Positions 19,365-27,622 of a stretch of 64,000 nucleotides of DNA are shown piece by piece (position 1 is the stretch's first letter; each line of letters begins with the position of its first letter). A program made the position numbers and the translations under genes. Source of the stretch: Fructobacillus papyrifericola (GTDB taxonomy: Bacteria; Bacillota; Bacilli; Lactobacillales; Lactobacillaceae); assembly GCF_018437235.1 (NCBI RefSeq), contig NZ_JAAMFJ010000001.1, forward strand, positions 248,001 through 312,000, written 5' to 3'. A model generated the notes under the pieces. The model was not told the DNA's origin and ran no database searches. It saw only the letters and a program-made list of their open reading frames with translations.

Positions 19365-20825
19365 TTGGCTACAAAACAAGCGAAAAAATTAGGAACGATC
19401 GGCTTAATCGGCTTGATTGTTCCAGCAATGATTGGTGGTGGGGCCTACGACCTGCCCCAAAACATGGCCACGAACGCTGGGCTAATTGGTCAACTACTGG
19501 GATGGGCAGTTTCCGGTGCGATTATTTGGTGCCTGGTTTACTCATTTTTGTTCTTGTCGAAATTACGACCAAACTTCACTTCTGGCCTTTACATGTATGC
19601 AGAGGACGGCTTTGGAAAATTCACTGGATTCTTTGTGAGTTGGGGTTACTGGATTTGTGAGTGTTTTGCAAACATCACCTACTCCGTTCTTCTGGCATCA
19701 ACGTTAAATTCATTTTTCCCCGGTGTCTTTAAAGGTGGTAATAATCTGAATGCCATTATTTTGGGGACGGTCATTCTTTGGTTAATGACTGCACTTGTGT
19801 TGCATGGTATTCAGGGAGCAAGCTGGGTGGATAACATTTCAACAGCTGTGATTTTGCTTTCACTCGTGTTCTTCATTATCAGTATGATCTTTGTCTTCAA
19901 TCCCCATGTGTTTACAACCAATGTAATGGGAAATGAAAGCATTCGCCACTTACAAGATACGAACTTAGGTTCACTTTTCCACCAGATTAAAGACACGATG
20001 ATGGTCACTCTCTGGGTCTTTGGTGGTGTCGAAGGGGCCGTTGTCTTGTCAGGTGATGCGAAGAGTCAAAAAAACGTTCGCAATGCGACAAAATGGGGCT
20101 TTATCATTTGCTTGATCATTTATGCCGCTGTTTCCGTGCTGGCTCTTGGCTTCCGCAGTTATGGTTAGGTTGCCAACATGGCGTCACCATCAACGGGTGC
20201 CCTTCTTGCTGCAATTTACGGACCAATTGGCCGGATTATTATTGGCATTAGTGTCATTGTAGCCGTATTGGCTTCCTGGTTGACCTGGGTTCTGCTTCTT
20301 TCAGAAATGCCACGCGCTGCCGCTAATACGGGCTCCTTCCCGCAGTCATTTAAGAAGGTGAATAAGAATAACATGCCTTCATATTCAATCATCGTCTCAA
20401 CCTTGGTTATGCAGGTTATTTTGTTCTCAACGGCCTTTGCAGGTAAGGCCTTTAATACCATGTTGACGATTGTTGGAACAATGACGGTTCCGCCATATCT
20501 GATTTCGATGATGTACCTTTTTAAGATTAGCTTGAATGAAAAGTCATTTAATCCAACTGGAGCAAAAATTGGCTTCACCCGAACTCGGCCATTGATTTAT
20601 TCGGGCTTGGCTGTTCTTGGAACCCTTTACATGGGCTATTCAGCTGGGATTAAATACACGGCGCTTTCCTTTATCATTTATGCGCTTGGTATTCCGGTCT
20701 ACATGTGGGCGCGCAAGCACACCGCGGGCCAAACAACAAAAGCCATCTTTACCAAGTATGAAAAGATTTTTGTTATTTGTATCCTAGTGGTTGCAGTTGG
20801 CAGTTCGCTTTTGATGTTGCGATAG
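19365..20825 (+). pseudogene. hdcP: Histidine/histamine antiporter (APC family) with an in-frame TAG
   Basis: This is a polytopic amino-acid/amine exchanger of the APC superfamily, about 486 codons, starting at TTG (19365) after GGAGG. Early glycine-rich motifs (IVPAMIGGGAYDLPQNMA) match HdcP/ArcD-type transporters, and about twelve membrane helices are visible over the whole frame. A TAG at 20166-20168 interrupts it after GFRSYG; the frame resumes at once with VANMASPSTGALL, a conserved loop of the family. A sense codon such as CAG before VANM is the simple ancestor. The stop falls after about seven helices, so neither half should transport alone. Unless the stop is a sequencing error or is suppressed, histidine/histamine exchange is broken although hdcA and hdcB look intact. 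The order hdcA-hdcP-hdcB differs from the common hdcP-hdcA-hdcB. Confidence 0.85.
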
Positions 20826-20833
20826 GGTAATCA

Positions 20834-21307
20834 ATGGATAATTTTCAAAAACAAGTGAAACGTATGCTTCAAGAAAAGCGAATCAATCCTGAAAAGATCC
20901 TTTTTGGAATTGACGAAAAGGGGAAAGAGACGGCGGTTTATTTTGATTCGGACTTTCTCTATATTGAGAGTAAAAATCAATTCGAAAAGACGTCCCGTGA
21001 CAAAGCAATTCATACAACGTTTCTTTCCGGTGCTCCAGATGGGGCGCTGGTACTTGAATGCCCGGCGATTAAGCTATCCTTACACGGGATTCATGAGGGG
21101 CGGGTGTTCGACTTTACCCAATCACTGGACCCAAAGTCAATCTACAAGGCTGATTACAATGGTACACAACCCTTGCAAAACAATGTTTTAGTGGATTCTG
21201 AACACGCGGAACTCATCGATCAGCTTCGTTATCAATTGCAGACGGGGCAGATTTCCCAACATGATTATGATTCCTTAAATCCTGTATTACCAAAAGCTGG
21301 TAAATAA
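20834..21307 (+). CDS. hdcB: HdcB, maturation factor for histidine decarboxylase
   Basis: This 157-residue soluble protein lies 8 bp after hdcP in the histamine cluster. Family knowledge: HdcB is needed for maturation of the HdcA proenzyme in streptococci and is found only in hdc clusters. In the sequence I see a mixed alpha/beta protein with FDSDFLYIESKNQFEK and a C-terminal helical region (LIDQLRYQLQTGQISQHDYDSLN), but no catalytic motif I can point to. The assignment rests on length, position and overall resemblance. No hisS copy follows, unlike many hdc clusters; a terminator lies directly downstream. Confidence 0.82.
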   Translation: MDNFQKQVKRMLQEKRINPEKILFGIDEKGKETAVYFDSDFLYIESKNQFEKTSRDKAIHTTFLSGAPDGALVLECPAIKLSLHGIHEGRVFDFTQSLDPKSIYKADYNGTQPLQNNVLVDSEHAELIDQLRYQLQTGQISQHDYDSLNPVLPKAGK

Positions 21308-21320
21308 TTGGAATGATTCG

Positions 21321-21354
21321 AAAAGGACCAGTTCGTTTGAACTGGTCCTTTTGT
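21321..21354 (+). terminator. Terminator of the hdc operon
   Basis: AAAAGGACCAGTTC-GTTT-GAACTGGTCCTTTT, a long perfect stem with a U-tract. Confidence 0.95.
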
Positions 21355-21370
21355 GTTGCCTTTTGCACAC

Positions 21371-21532
21371 AAAAACGGATTCGCCTGGGAAAGGGCGAAC
21401 CCGCTGCTGGAAAGGAGGTGCGCATCTGGTCAGAAACCAAATGCAAAACTTAAAGAAAGGAGAACTCGAGTGCGGGAGTAGCGCGACTCAAGTTTTGAAA
21501 TTGGCTGGGCCAATTTCTGCCTACAGTCTAAC
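21371..21532 (-). ncRNA. Candidate minus-strand small RNA with two CCUCC / CUCCUUUC motifs
   Basis: No gene fits 21355-21632. On the minus strand a terminator-like hairpin (GGTTCGCC...GGCGAATCC then GTTTTTG, 21401-21371) ends a stretch containing UCUCCUUUCUUU (complement of 21452-21463) and CACCUCCUUUCC (complement of 21410-21421). Both are anti-Shine-Dalgarno sequences in otherwise weakly paired regions, a hallmark of many Gram-positive regulatory RNAs. A GAAATTGG/CCAATTTC hairpin lies near the proposed 5' end. I found no clear promoter. The plus strand offers a 42-codon frame (21442-21570) without a well-spaced ribosome-binding site; it is less convincing. Confidence 0.35.
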
Positions 21533-21562
21533 AAAAAACCCTTCATCAAGTGATGAAGGGTT
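21533..21562 (-). terminator. Minus-strand terminator hairpin
   Basis: AACCCTTCATCA pairs with TGATGAAGGGTT; on the minus strand it is followed by TTTTT. It lies between the adhesin terminator and the sRNA candidate, so it may be a second terminator for the adhesin. Confidence 0.6.
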
Positions 21563-21578
21563 GGAATAAGAAAATAGT

Positions 21579-21610
21579 AAAAAAGCACGCATCTTATGAT
21601 ACGTACTTTT
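21579..21610 (-). terminator. Terminator of the minus-strand adhesin
   Basis: On the minus strand GTACGTATC-ATAA-GATGCGTGC is followed by TTTTTT, about 25 bp after the adhesin stop. Confidence 0.8.
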
Positions 21611-21632
21611 CATATGGTTATTGTCTCAAAAT

Positions 21633-23372
21633 TTACTGTTCATTTTTCTTCGAACGAGTAAAGAAGAGAGCAAGTGATGCAGTAGTTACTGATAAGAATG
21701 TAGCAGGAACTGCAAATTTTTCAGTGCGCTTTGCAGTGCTTGGTAAGATACCAGCTACATACTGACTGTGCTTCGTGTTAACAGATTGGCCGCTGTTATC
21801 ACCATTCGTACTTGGCAATACAGCGCTTGGTACTTTGAAGCCGCCATTGCTATTGTTGTTATTGGAACCGTTAGCACCGTTGCCATGATCACCGTTATTG
21901 TTTGGTGTAGGTGTAGGTGTTGGGTTGACTGGTGTTGGAACAGGATTTTCATCCGTATCGTAGGTGATTGTGATTGATGAATCCGTATCAGTATCATCTG
22001 CCTTTACGGTCTTTGCAACGTTTTCCGTTCCATCAACAACGTGATAACCCGATACCGTGTCGTCGACTTTGGCAAAGGTGTCATTATTTGTCTGCCAGTT
22101 TGACGTTGCCGTGAAGTTTCCGTTTTCATCCAAATCACCTTCACGGGTAAAGGTAACTGTTTCAACTTGATCTGGCTTTACTTGATGACCCTTGGTGTCA
22201 ACGAAGTGGACCGTACGCTTGAAGGTCTTAACAACATCACTTTCGTGTCCGTCTGCGTTGTTGGCATTAATCGGCGTCTTTGAAGTCTTGTAGGTGACGG
22301 TCACGTTATTGTTGTTTTGGCTAACGTCGTTTAGCGTCACATCCGAAGTTGAATCTGGGTTGCTGTAGGTGACATTACCGTTCGTGATTTGGCTTGGAAT
22401 GCTGTAGCTTGGTGCGTTACCATCCTCGGTCCAAGTAATGTTGCCTAGAGTATTGTTATTCCAGTCGTATTCAGCCGAACCACTGAAGGTTGCCGTCAAC
22501 GTTTGGGAGCCAAGGTTTTCGCCCTTTGGTCCTTTGAGGGTGACCGTTCGAGAAACTGTCTTGGTCAGCTGATCCTTGATGTTTTCAGGAAGGTTGGCCG
22601 TATTACTGTTGACGGTTGATTGGTGATTCTTCAAGTAGACGTAGACATCGTTTTGGGTGTTGTGGTGACTAGCCGTCCATTGCGTACCGTAGTCTTTGTG
22701 GTTAGGAATTGAATCGAAAGTAGCAATGGAACCGCTGCCCGCGCTCACTGAAGAAATGGCGTTGCCATTTGCATCCACGGCATTGGAGTAACCTTCAATC
22801 GTAGGGATGGCTAAACTATCAAAGTGGTACAGGCCGTCTGAACTTGCTTTAGTGGTACCAGTACCATCGTTTGCTGCAAGGCCGAACGGACCGAAACCTT
22901 CACCTGAGAGGGCGGTTCTTGCGTTGTTTGTCGTCACATAGCGCGTAAGTAATTCGTTTGCGTTTTGAGTGACCGTTTTAATATCAGCGGCATTCGGATT
23001 GTTTTTATCACTATAATTCCGAAAATGAATCGTCCGGACAGGGGTAACGTTCATATCGTCTTTTGAAATTAAATCAGAAGGGAACTGGATGCCCGCGTTG
23101 CTAAGTGTTCCAGAATATGTGCCCGCAGCACCAAACTGGAAGAGTGAGGTACCACTAGTAAAAGTAAAATCTTCATTAGCAAAGATTCCTAAATCGCTAT
23201 TATCCGCTGAAACGGTGGTTGTATTTGGCAAGACCGTTTGATTCGTCATCACATTTGCTGAACCAAGTAGTCCGAGCGTTACAACTGATACGACAACCCA
23301 GTTTTTCTTTACTTTACGTAAAAGCTTGCGATTAACAAGCTGTGTAGAATTTTTCTTTAAATTGTTAAGCAT
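21633..23372 (-). CDS. MucBP cell-wall adhesin with LPSTN and LPSTA motifs
   Basis: This 579-residue surface protein starts at ATG 23372 after AAGGAGG. The signal (RKVKKNWVVVSVVTLGLLGSA) is close in sequence to that of the 9178 adhesin, and cleavage is likely near TVSAD (about 57). A unique domain (about 58-265) is followed by two MucBP-like units (RTVTLKGPKGENLG; RTVHFVDTKGHQVKPDQ). A Pro/Thr/Asn-rich stalk (PTPTPTPNNNG) leads to LPSTN at about 528, then LPSTA at about 552, a membrane helix and FTRSKKNEQ. As in its relatives, the A-type motif abuts the helix. It is intact and convergent with the hdc operon. Adhesion to mucin or glycans is inferred from the MucBP units. Confidence 0.85.
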   Translation of the reverse strand: MLNNLKKNSTQLVNRKLLRKVKKNWVVVSVVTLGLLGSANVMTNQTVLPNTTTVSADNSDLGIFANEDFTFTSGTSLFQFGAAGTYSGTLSNAGIQFPSDLISKDDMNVTPVRTIHFRNYSDKNNPNAADIKTVTQNANELLTRYVTTNNARTALSGEGFGPFGLAANDGTGTTKASSDGLYHFDSLAIPTIEGYSNAVDANGNAISSVSAGSGSIATFDSIPNHKDYGTQWTASHHNTQNDVYVYLKNHQSTVNSNTANLPENIKDQLTKTVSRTVTLKGPKGENLGSQTLTATFSGSAEYDWNNNTLGNITWTEDGNAPSYSIPSQITNGNVTYSNPDSTSDVTLNDVSQNNNNVTVTYKTSKTPINANNADGHESDVVKTFKRTVHFVDTKGHQVKPDQVETVTFTREGDLDENGNFTATSNWQTNNDTFAKVDDTVSGYHVVDGTENVAKTVKADDTDTDSSITITYDTDENPVPTPVNPTPTPTPNNNGDHGNGANGSNNNNSNGGFKVPSAVLPSTNGDNSGQSVNTKHSQYVAGILPSTAKRTEKFAVPATFLSVTTASLALFFTRSKKNEQ

Positions 23373-23392
23373 GAGAAGCCTCCTTGCTTATT

Positions 23393-23411
23393 TAGATTTA
23401 CTCTAAATCTA
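23393..23411 (-). promoter_or_regulatory. Inverted repeat in the 5' region of the minus-strand adhesin
   Basis: TAGATTTA-CTC-TAAATCTA is a perfect 8-bp inverted repeat about 20 bp before the start codon, downstream of a TATAAT box (minus strand, 23428-23423). It could be an operator or an mRNA hairpin. Confidence 0.45.
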
Positions 23412-23532
23412 TCTACAACCACATTATATTACTTTTATTTCGAAAATGGAACAATTTAGAATAGTTTTATTTTAAATATTACGTGACGAAGTGGAGAGGC
23501 TATCGTTACTGTGTCTATGTGATGAGTGGCCT

Positions 23533-23562
23533 TTGACTTTTGTCTAGAAAAACCCGTATAAT
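23533..23562 (+). promoter_or_regulatory. dnaG-rpoD promoter
   Basis: TTGACT (23533-23538), 18 bp, TATAAT (23557-23562). Confidence 0.75.
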
Positions 23563-23624
23563 AGATGCTAGTTGATTGACAGAATTTATGGGCGGAGTAC
23601 GCCCTAAATTGGAAGGGAGGGACC

Positions 23625-25565
23625 ATGGCAGAACGCATTCCACAAGCCGTTATTGACGAAGTTCGCGCCCAGACCAATTTGGTAGACCTGGTCTCTCAGT
23701 ACACTCAGCTGGTGAAGCGGGGCCGGGAATGGAACGGTTCCTGTCCCTTCCATGAAGACCGCAGGCCCTCCTTCTTTGTCGACGATAAGAAGCAGGTCTT
23801 CCACTGCTTTTCTTGTGGACGGTCCGGGACGGCTTTTTCATTTTTGATGGAAAAAGAGGGCTATACCTATCCGCAGGCCATCTTGAAATTGGCCGAAGAT
23901 GAAGGTGTCACGGGCTTGGACAAGTACCAGGGTCAGCCCTCAGCCCGGCAGGAAAAGTTTCAAAAGATTTACGAGCTATACGACGCTGCTCAGAAGTTGT
24001 ACACGCACATCTTGCTGAACACGACGGCTGGCGAGCAGGCCCTTTCTTATTTAAAGGATGACCGGCAGCTGGACGAGGAAACGATTCGTCAGTACGGCCT
24101 TGGCTTTGTGCCAAGCAACAACGTGCTGCTTTCCTACGCCCGTGAGCACAACATTGATGAAAAAGTCATGGCCGAAGCCGAACTCTTCATCGAGCGGGAC
24201 GGAGAACTGACCCGGGACCGTTTCAATAACCGTGTTGTTTGGCCGATTAAAAACGATCGCGGTCAGGTGCTCGGCTTTTCCGGTCGTTCCCTTGATCCGG
24301 ATAATCCGGCCAAGTACATGAACTCACCGGAATCGCCCTTCTTTAATAAGGGAAAGTTGCTTTACAACTTGGACCAGGCCAAGGGGGCCATTCGTTTGGG
24401 TGAACCTGCGATGATCTTTGAAGGCTTCATGGACGTGATTTCGGCGGCCATGGCCGGGGTTGACGGCGCCGTTGCCACCATGGGAACGGCTTTGACTGAG
24501 GACCATGTGAAAGCCCTGACCAAGTTAAATGACAAGATTACGCTCGTTTATGATGGCGATGCAGCCGGACAGAAGGCGGCTAAACGGTCGATTCCACTGA
24601 TTCGTTCGGTGACGCCTCAGGTCGAGATTGGTGTCATTGCCTTGGCTGATAACCGAGATCCGGACGAGGTGCGTCGGGAGCTTGGCTTGCCAGCCTTGAA
24701 GCAGGCGCTGACTCAGGCCACTCAAACGCCAACCGAGTATCTGATTAACGCGGCCAAGCAAGATAAGAATCTGCAAAACCAGGCTCAGTATTTAGACTTC
24801 TTAAAGGAAGTCTGGCCAATTCTTTCTTCGGCTTCGGCCGTTGAACAGGACTACTTCTTAAAGAAGATTAGTGAGGATTACGGTTCTTCGATGGAATCGC
24901 TCCAGTCCGAATTCAAGGACTACTTGGCTGCTCACCCGAAAGGGGGTCAGGGACCACAGAACGCTAGTCAAGCGCCTGGCTTTAACCCGGGTCAAGCTGG
25001 TCCAGGTCAAGCTGCTTCAGGCTGGGATGATTCCTTCATTCCAGACATTGATCCCTTGGCAGGGGCTTCTGACTACGGCAGCCGGGGTGCTTCGGTGCCG
25101 AATTGGCAGGACGCGCCTAAGCCGCAGATCTCGCGGGTTGAAAAAGCCGAGCGGGCCCTTTTGATGGCAATGATTAAGTCGCCGGCGATTCGGCAGCTGG
25201 TCGATGAACGGCCGGACTTTTCCTTTGTTCATCCCGAATACCAGTTGCTCCTGCTTCTCTACGATGCCTTTTCCAAGGAACATGGCAGTGGCGACTTTGA
25301 CCTGGCGGCCTTCATGGACTACGTCCAAAAGCCGGATTTGGGTCAGAAGCTGCTTTCAATGGACCGGGAGTTTGGGACGCTCGAACCGCAAAGGGACGCC
25401 GCCAAGGATTACATGGAAGTAATTATCCGGGTTGGCCCGTACGAAGACCAGCTTAAAAACTTGCAGCAAAAGATTGCCCAAGCGAAGAACCAGCACGATG
25501 ATGCCGCGCTGATTACACTAATGACAGAACTCATCAATCTGAAAAAAGAGCACTTTTCGCAATAG
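23625..25565 (+). CDS. dnaG: DNA primase
   Basis: DnaG makes the RNA primers for lagging-strand replication. The 646-residue product has the CHC2 zinc ribbon (CPFH...CFSC, about 41-66) and a DnaG N-terminal core. The Toprim domain shows [10 protein letters not shown] (acidic Glu, about 265) and [11 protein letters not shown] (DxD, about 308). A linker rich in Gly, Pro and Gln at about 440-490 separates it from the C-terminal helicase-binding domain. GGGAGGGACC precedes the ATG. It is 8 bp upstream of rpoD, the classic macromolecular-synthesis pairing; no rpsU precedes it. All key residues seen are intact. Confidence 0.96.
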   Translation: MAERIPQAVIDEVRAQTNLVDLVSQYTQLVKRGREWNGSCPFHEDRRPSFFVDDKKQVFHCFSCGRSGTAFSFLMEKEGYTYPQAILKLAEDEGVTGLDKYQGQPSARQEKFQKIYELYDAAQKLYTHILLNTTAGEQALSYLKDDRQLDEETIRQYGLGFVPSNNVLLSYAREHNIDEKVMAEAELFIERDGELTRDRFNNRVVWPIKNDRGQVLGFSGRSLDPDNPAKYMNSPESPFFNKGKLLYNLDQAKGAIRLGEPAMIFEGFMDVISAAMAGVDGAVATMGTALTEDHVKALTKLNDKITLVYDGDAAGQKAAKRSIPLIRSVTPQVEIGVIALADNRDPDEVRRELGLPALKQALTQATQTPTEYLINAAKQDKNLQNQAQYLDFLKEVWPILSSASAVEQDYFLKKISEDYGSSMESLQSEFKDYLAAHPKGGQGPQNASQAPGFNPGQAGPGQAASGWDDSFIPDIDPLAGASDYGSRGASVPNWQDAPKPQISRVEKAERALLMAMIKSPAIRQLVDERPDFSFVHPEYQLLLLLYDAFSKEHGSGDFDLAAFMDYVQKPDLGQKLLSMDREFGTLEPQRDAAKDYMEVIIRVGPYEDQLKNLQQKIAQAKNQHDDAALITLMTELINLKKEHFSQ

Positions 25566-25573
25566 GAGAAAAC

Positions 25574-26866
25574 ATGGCAAAGATTACAAGTTCAAGTAAG
25601 ATTTCCGATATTAAGGCATATTTAGACGAAAACCACATCGCCTATCACAACCGTGCGCGCAAGGCCGAACTCTTGGCCTTGGCCGAGGGAAAGACGCCGG
25701 AAGAGGCCGCTGAAATTGCCAAGAACGAACCGGCCAAGAAGCCGGCCAAGAAGTCTGGCCCAATCAAGTCAAAGAAGTACGATGCAGCGGTTCGTGAATT
25801 GCTGAAGGAGTACAAGCCCGCTAAGCAAATCGTTTACGCGGAATTGTCAAAGCGTATTTCAGAACCCTTCCACTTGGATTCCGAAAACATCGAACGTCTG
25901 ATGGAAAAAGTCGAAGACGCCGGCATTGCCATCGTCGACGAAAAGGGTGAACCCGCACCCGAAGTCTTGAAGGCCAAGCAAAACAAGCCTTCCGAACAGG
26001 AACGAGAAGCCGCCGATGCCGCTACCGGAATCAAGATTAACGATCCCGTCCGCATGTACCTGAAGGAAATCGGTAAGGTGCCTTTGCTGAAGGGTGACGA
26101 AGAAATCGAAATATCAAAGCGCATCGAAGCCGGTGACGAAGAAGCCAAGCAGGAATTGGCCGAAGCCAACCTCCGTTTGGTGGTCTCCATCGCCAAGCGC
26201 TACGTTGGCCGTGGCATGCAGTTCTTGGACTTGATTCAAGAAGGAAACATGGGGCTGATGAAGGCCGTTGACAAGTTCGACTACACCAAGGGCTTCAAGT
26301 TCTCCACTTACGCCACCTGGTGGATCCGTCAGGCCATCACACGTGCCATCGCCGACCAGGCCCGGACGATTCGAGTGCCGGTCCACATGGTGGAAACGAT
26401 CAACAAGTTGATCCGTATTCAACGTCAATTGCTTCAAGACCTTGGTCGTGAACCAATCCCTGAAGAAATCGGTGCCGAAATGGATTTGACGGCCGACAAG
26501 ATTCGCGAAATCTTGAAGATTGCCCAAGAACCCGTTTCCTTGGAAACGCCAATCGGTGAAGAGGACGACTCCCACCTTGGTGACTTTATCGAGGATAACG
26601 AGGCGGTGTCACCAGCCGATTCAGCCGCTTACGAAATGCTTCGTGACCAGCTCGAATCCGTCTTGGATACCCTGACTGACCGTGAAGAAAACGTCTTGCG
26701 TTTGCGCTTCGGTTTGGAAGACGGCCGCACCCGTACTTTGGAAGAAGTCGGTCGCGTCTTCGGGGTTACCCGCGAACGAATCCGTCAGATTGAAGCCAAA
26801 GCCTTGCGTAAGCTCCGCCACCCAAGCCGCTCTAAGCACTTGAAGGACTTCATGGACGAAAACTAA
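25574..26866 (+). CDS. rpoD: RNA polymerase primary sigma factor with SAP/HeH-like N-terminus
   Basis: The primary sigma-70 factor, 430 residues. Regions run in order: sigma 1.2 ([18 protein letters not shown], about 155), 2 ([14 protein letters not shown]...[13 protein letters not shown], about 195-255), 3 (about 265-345) and 4.2 ([20 protein letters not shown], about 395-415). Before region 1.1, residues 1-60 form a short helical module ([30 protein letters not shown], shown split) resembling SAP/HeH nucleic-acid-binding folds, then an Ala/Lys/Pro-rich linker ([11 protein letters not shown]). The start follows AGGAGAA. It is the second gene of the dnaG operon, followed by a terminator. Confidence 0.96.
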   Translation: MAKITSSSKISDIKAYLDENHIAYHNRARKAELLALAEGKTPEEAAEIAKNEPAKKPAKKSGPIKSKKYDAAVRELLKEYKPAKQIVYAELSKRISEPFHLDSENIERLMEKVEDAGIAIVDEKGEPAPEVLKAKQNKPSEQEREAADAATGIKINDPVRMYLKEIGKVPLLKGDEEIEISKRIEAGDEEAKQELAEANLRLVVSIAKRYVGRGMQFLDLIQEGNMGLMKAVDKFDYTKGFKFSTYATWWIRQAITRAIADQARTIRVPVHMVETINKLIRIQRQLLQDLGREPIPEEIGAEMDLTADKIREILKIAQEPVSLETPIGEEDDSHLGDFIEDNEAVSPADSAAYEMLRDQLESVLDTLTDREENVLRLRFGLEDGRTRTLEEVGRVFGVTRERIRQIEAKALRKLRHPSRSKHLKDFMDEN

Positions 26867-26892
26867 TTTTTTGTCTAATAAAGATTTTGATT

Positions 26893-26915
26893 ATCCGACT
26901 CCGGTCGGATTTTCT
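26893..26915 (+). terminator. Terminator after rpoD
   Basis: ATCCGAC-TCCG-GTCGGAT followed by TTTTCTT. Confidence 0.85.
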
Positions 26916-26924
26916 TATGACTAA

Positions 26925-26998
26925 GACCCGGTGAAAGTCGGGTGGCAGTCACCACACAAATCCGCGGTTCGTCGACCATCCCGCGAAAACAAAACTAG
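26925..26998 (+). promoter_or_regulatory. Structured leader RNA upstream of queT, possible queuosine-precursor riboswitch
   Basis: Between the rpoD terminator and queT the RNA can form ACCCG/CGGGT (26926-26943), an alternative GGTGA/TCACC pairing (26930-26953) and a CGCGG/CCGCG stem (26963-26984). An A-rich stretch and the AGGAG ribosome-binding site follow. QueT genes are often controlled by preQ1 riboswitches. The sequence does not match the preQ1-I core by eye, and a preQ1-II match is not clear. The GGTGAAA..GGCAGT core faintly recalls FMN-type elements, but the region is too short for one. Confidence 0.4.
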
Positions 26999-27006
26999 GA
27001 GTATTT

Positions 27007-27561
27007 ATGAATCAATTGGATAAGCGTTCGCTTTCGCGAACACAGAACTTGACTTTGACGGCGGTTGTCGCTGCTTTGTATGCAGCGGTGACCATGATGG
27101 TGGCCCCAATTGGCTTTGGGCCCGTGCAGCTCCGTCTGTCCGAAGGGCTGAACCACTTGGCCGCCTGGAACAAGCGCTACATCGTTGCTTTGTCACTGGG
27201 TGTCTTGATTGCCAACTTGGTATCACCCATGGGTTGGATTGACTGGGTCTTTGGAACCTTGGACACGGTCATCATGACGGCTTTGACCTATTACTTGACG
27301 CGCAAGGTGGGATCAGCCTTGATGAAGATCATCATTTCAACGATTTCGGTTTTGACGGTTGGAATGGCCATCTTGGCAGCCGAATTCACCTTCGCCTTTG
27401 CCATCAACGCCGCTGGTTCCTTCCCGCCTGACCACGCGGGTTCCATCTGGGCCAACTGGTTGTCCTTCTACCTGATGCTGGTGCCGGGCGAATTCGCCTC
27501 ATTGGCTGTAGGTGGAATCGTGATTTACGCTTTGTCAAAGTTTGTTGATTTAGCTAAGTAA
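27007..27561 (+). CDS. queT: QueT-family ECF transporter S component (queuosine precursor uptake)
   Basis: This 184-residue integral membrane protein has about five to six helices. The family block FGPVQLRLSEGLNHLA (about 38-53), then VALSLGVLIANL and GWIDWVFGTLDTV, is typical of QueT/COG4708 S components. These bring in queuosine precursors with a shared ECF energising module. That module (two ATPases and EcfT) is not in this window and would be supplied from elsewhere. The gene has its own structured leader and a terminator, so it is monocistronic. Substrate is inferred from the family. Confidence 0.87.
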   Translation: MNQLDKRSLSRTQNLTLTAVVAALYAAVTMMVAPIGFGPVQLRLSEGLNHLAAWNKRYIVALSLGVLIANLVSPMGWIDWVFGTLDTVIMTALTYYLTRKVGSALMKIIISTISVLTVGMAILAAEFTFAFAINAAGSFPPDHAGSIWANWLSFYLMLVPGEFASLAVGGIVIYALSKFVDLAK

Positions 27562-27571
27562 GAAAACAATG

Positions 27572-27606
27572 AAAAAGTCGTCGAAGCATGCTTCGACGAC
27601 TTTTTT
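27572..27606. terminator. Bidirectional terminator between queT and ilvE
   Basis: AAAAAGTCGTCGAAGCA / TGCTTCGACGACTTTTTT is a long perfect palindrome serving both convergent genes. Confidence 0.92.
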
Positions 27607-27622
27607 GGTGGATTAGATTTGA

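Noticed and set aside
21442-21570. 42-codon peptide gene (bacteriocin-like) on the plus strand
   Set aside because: The nearest AAGGAGG is about 24 nt from the ATG, there is no recognisable leader motif, and no immunity or transport gene is next to it.
26925-26998. FMN riboswitch upstream of queT
   Set aside because: Some GGTGAAA and GGCAGT pieces match, but the region is far too short for the six-helix FMN element and queT is not a riboflavin gene.
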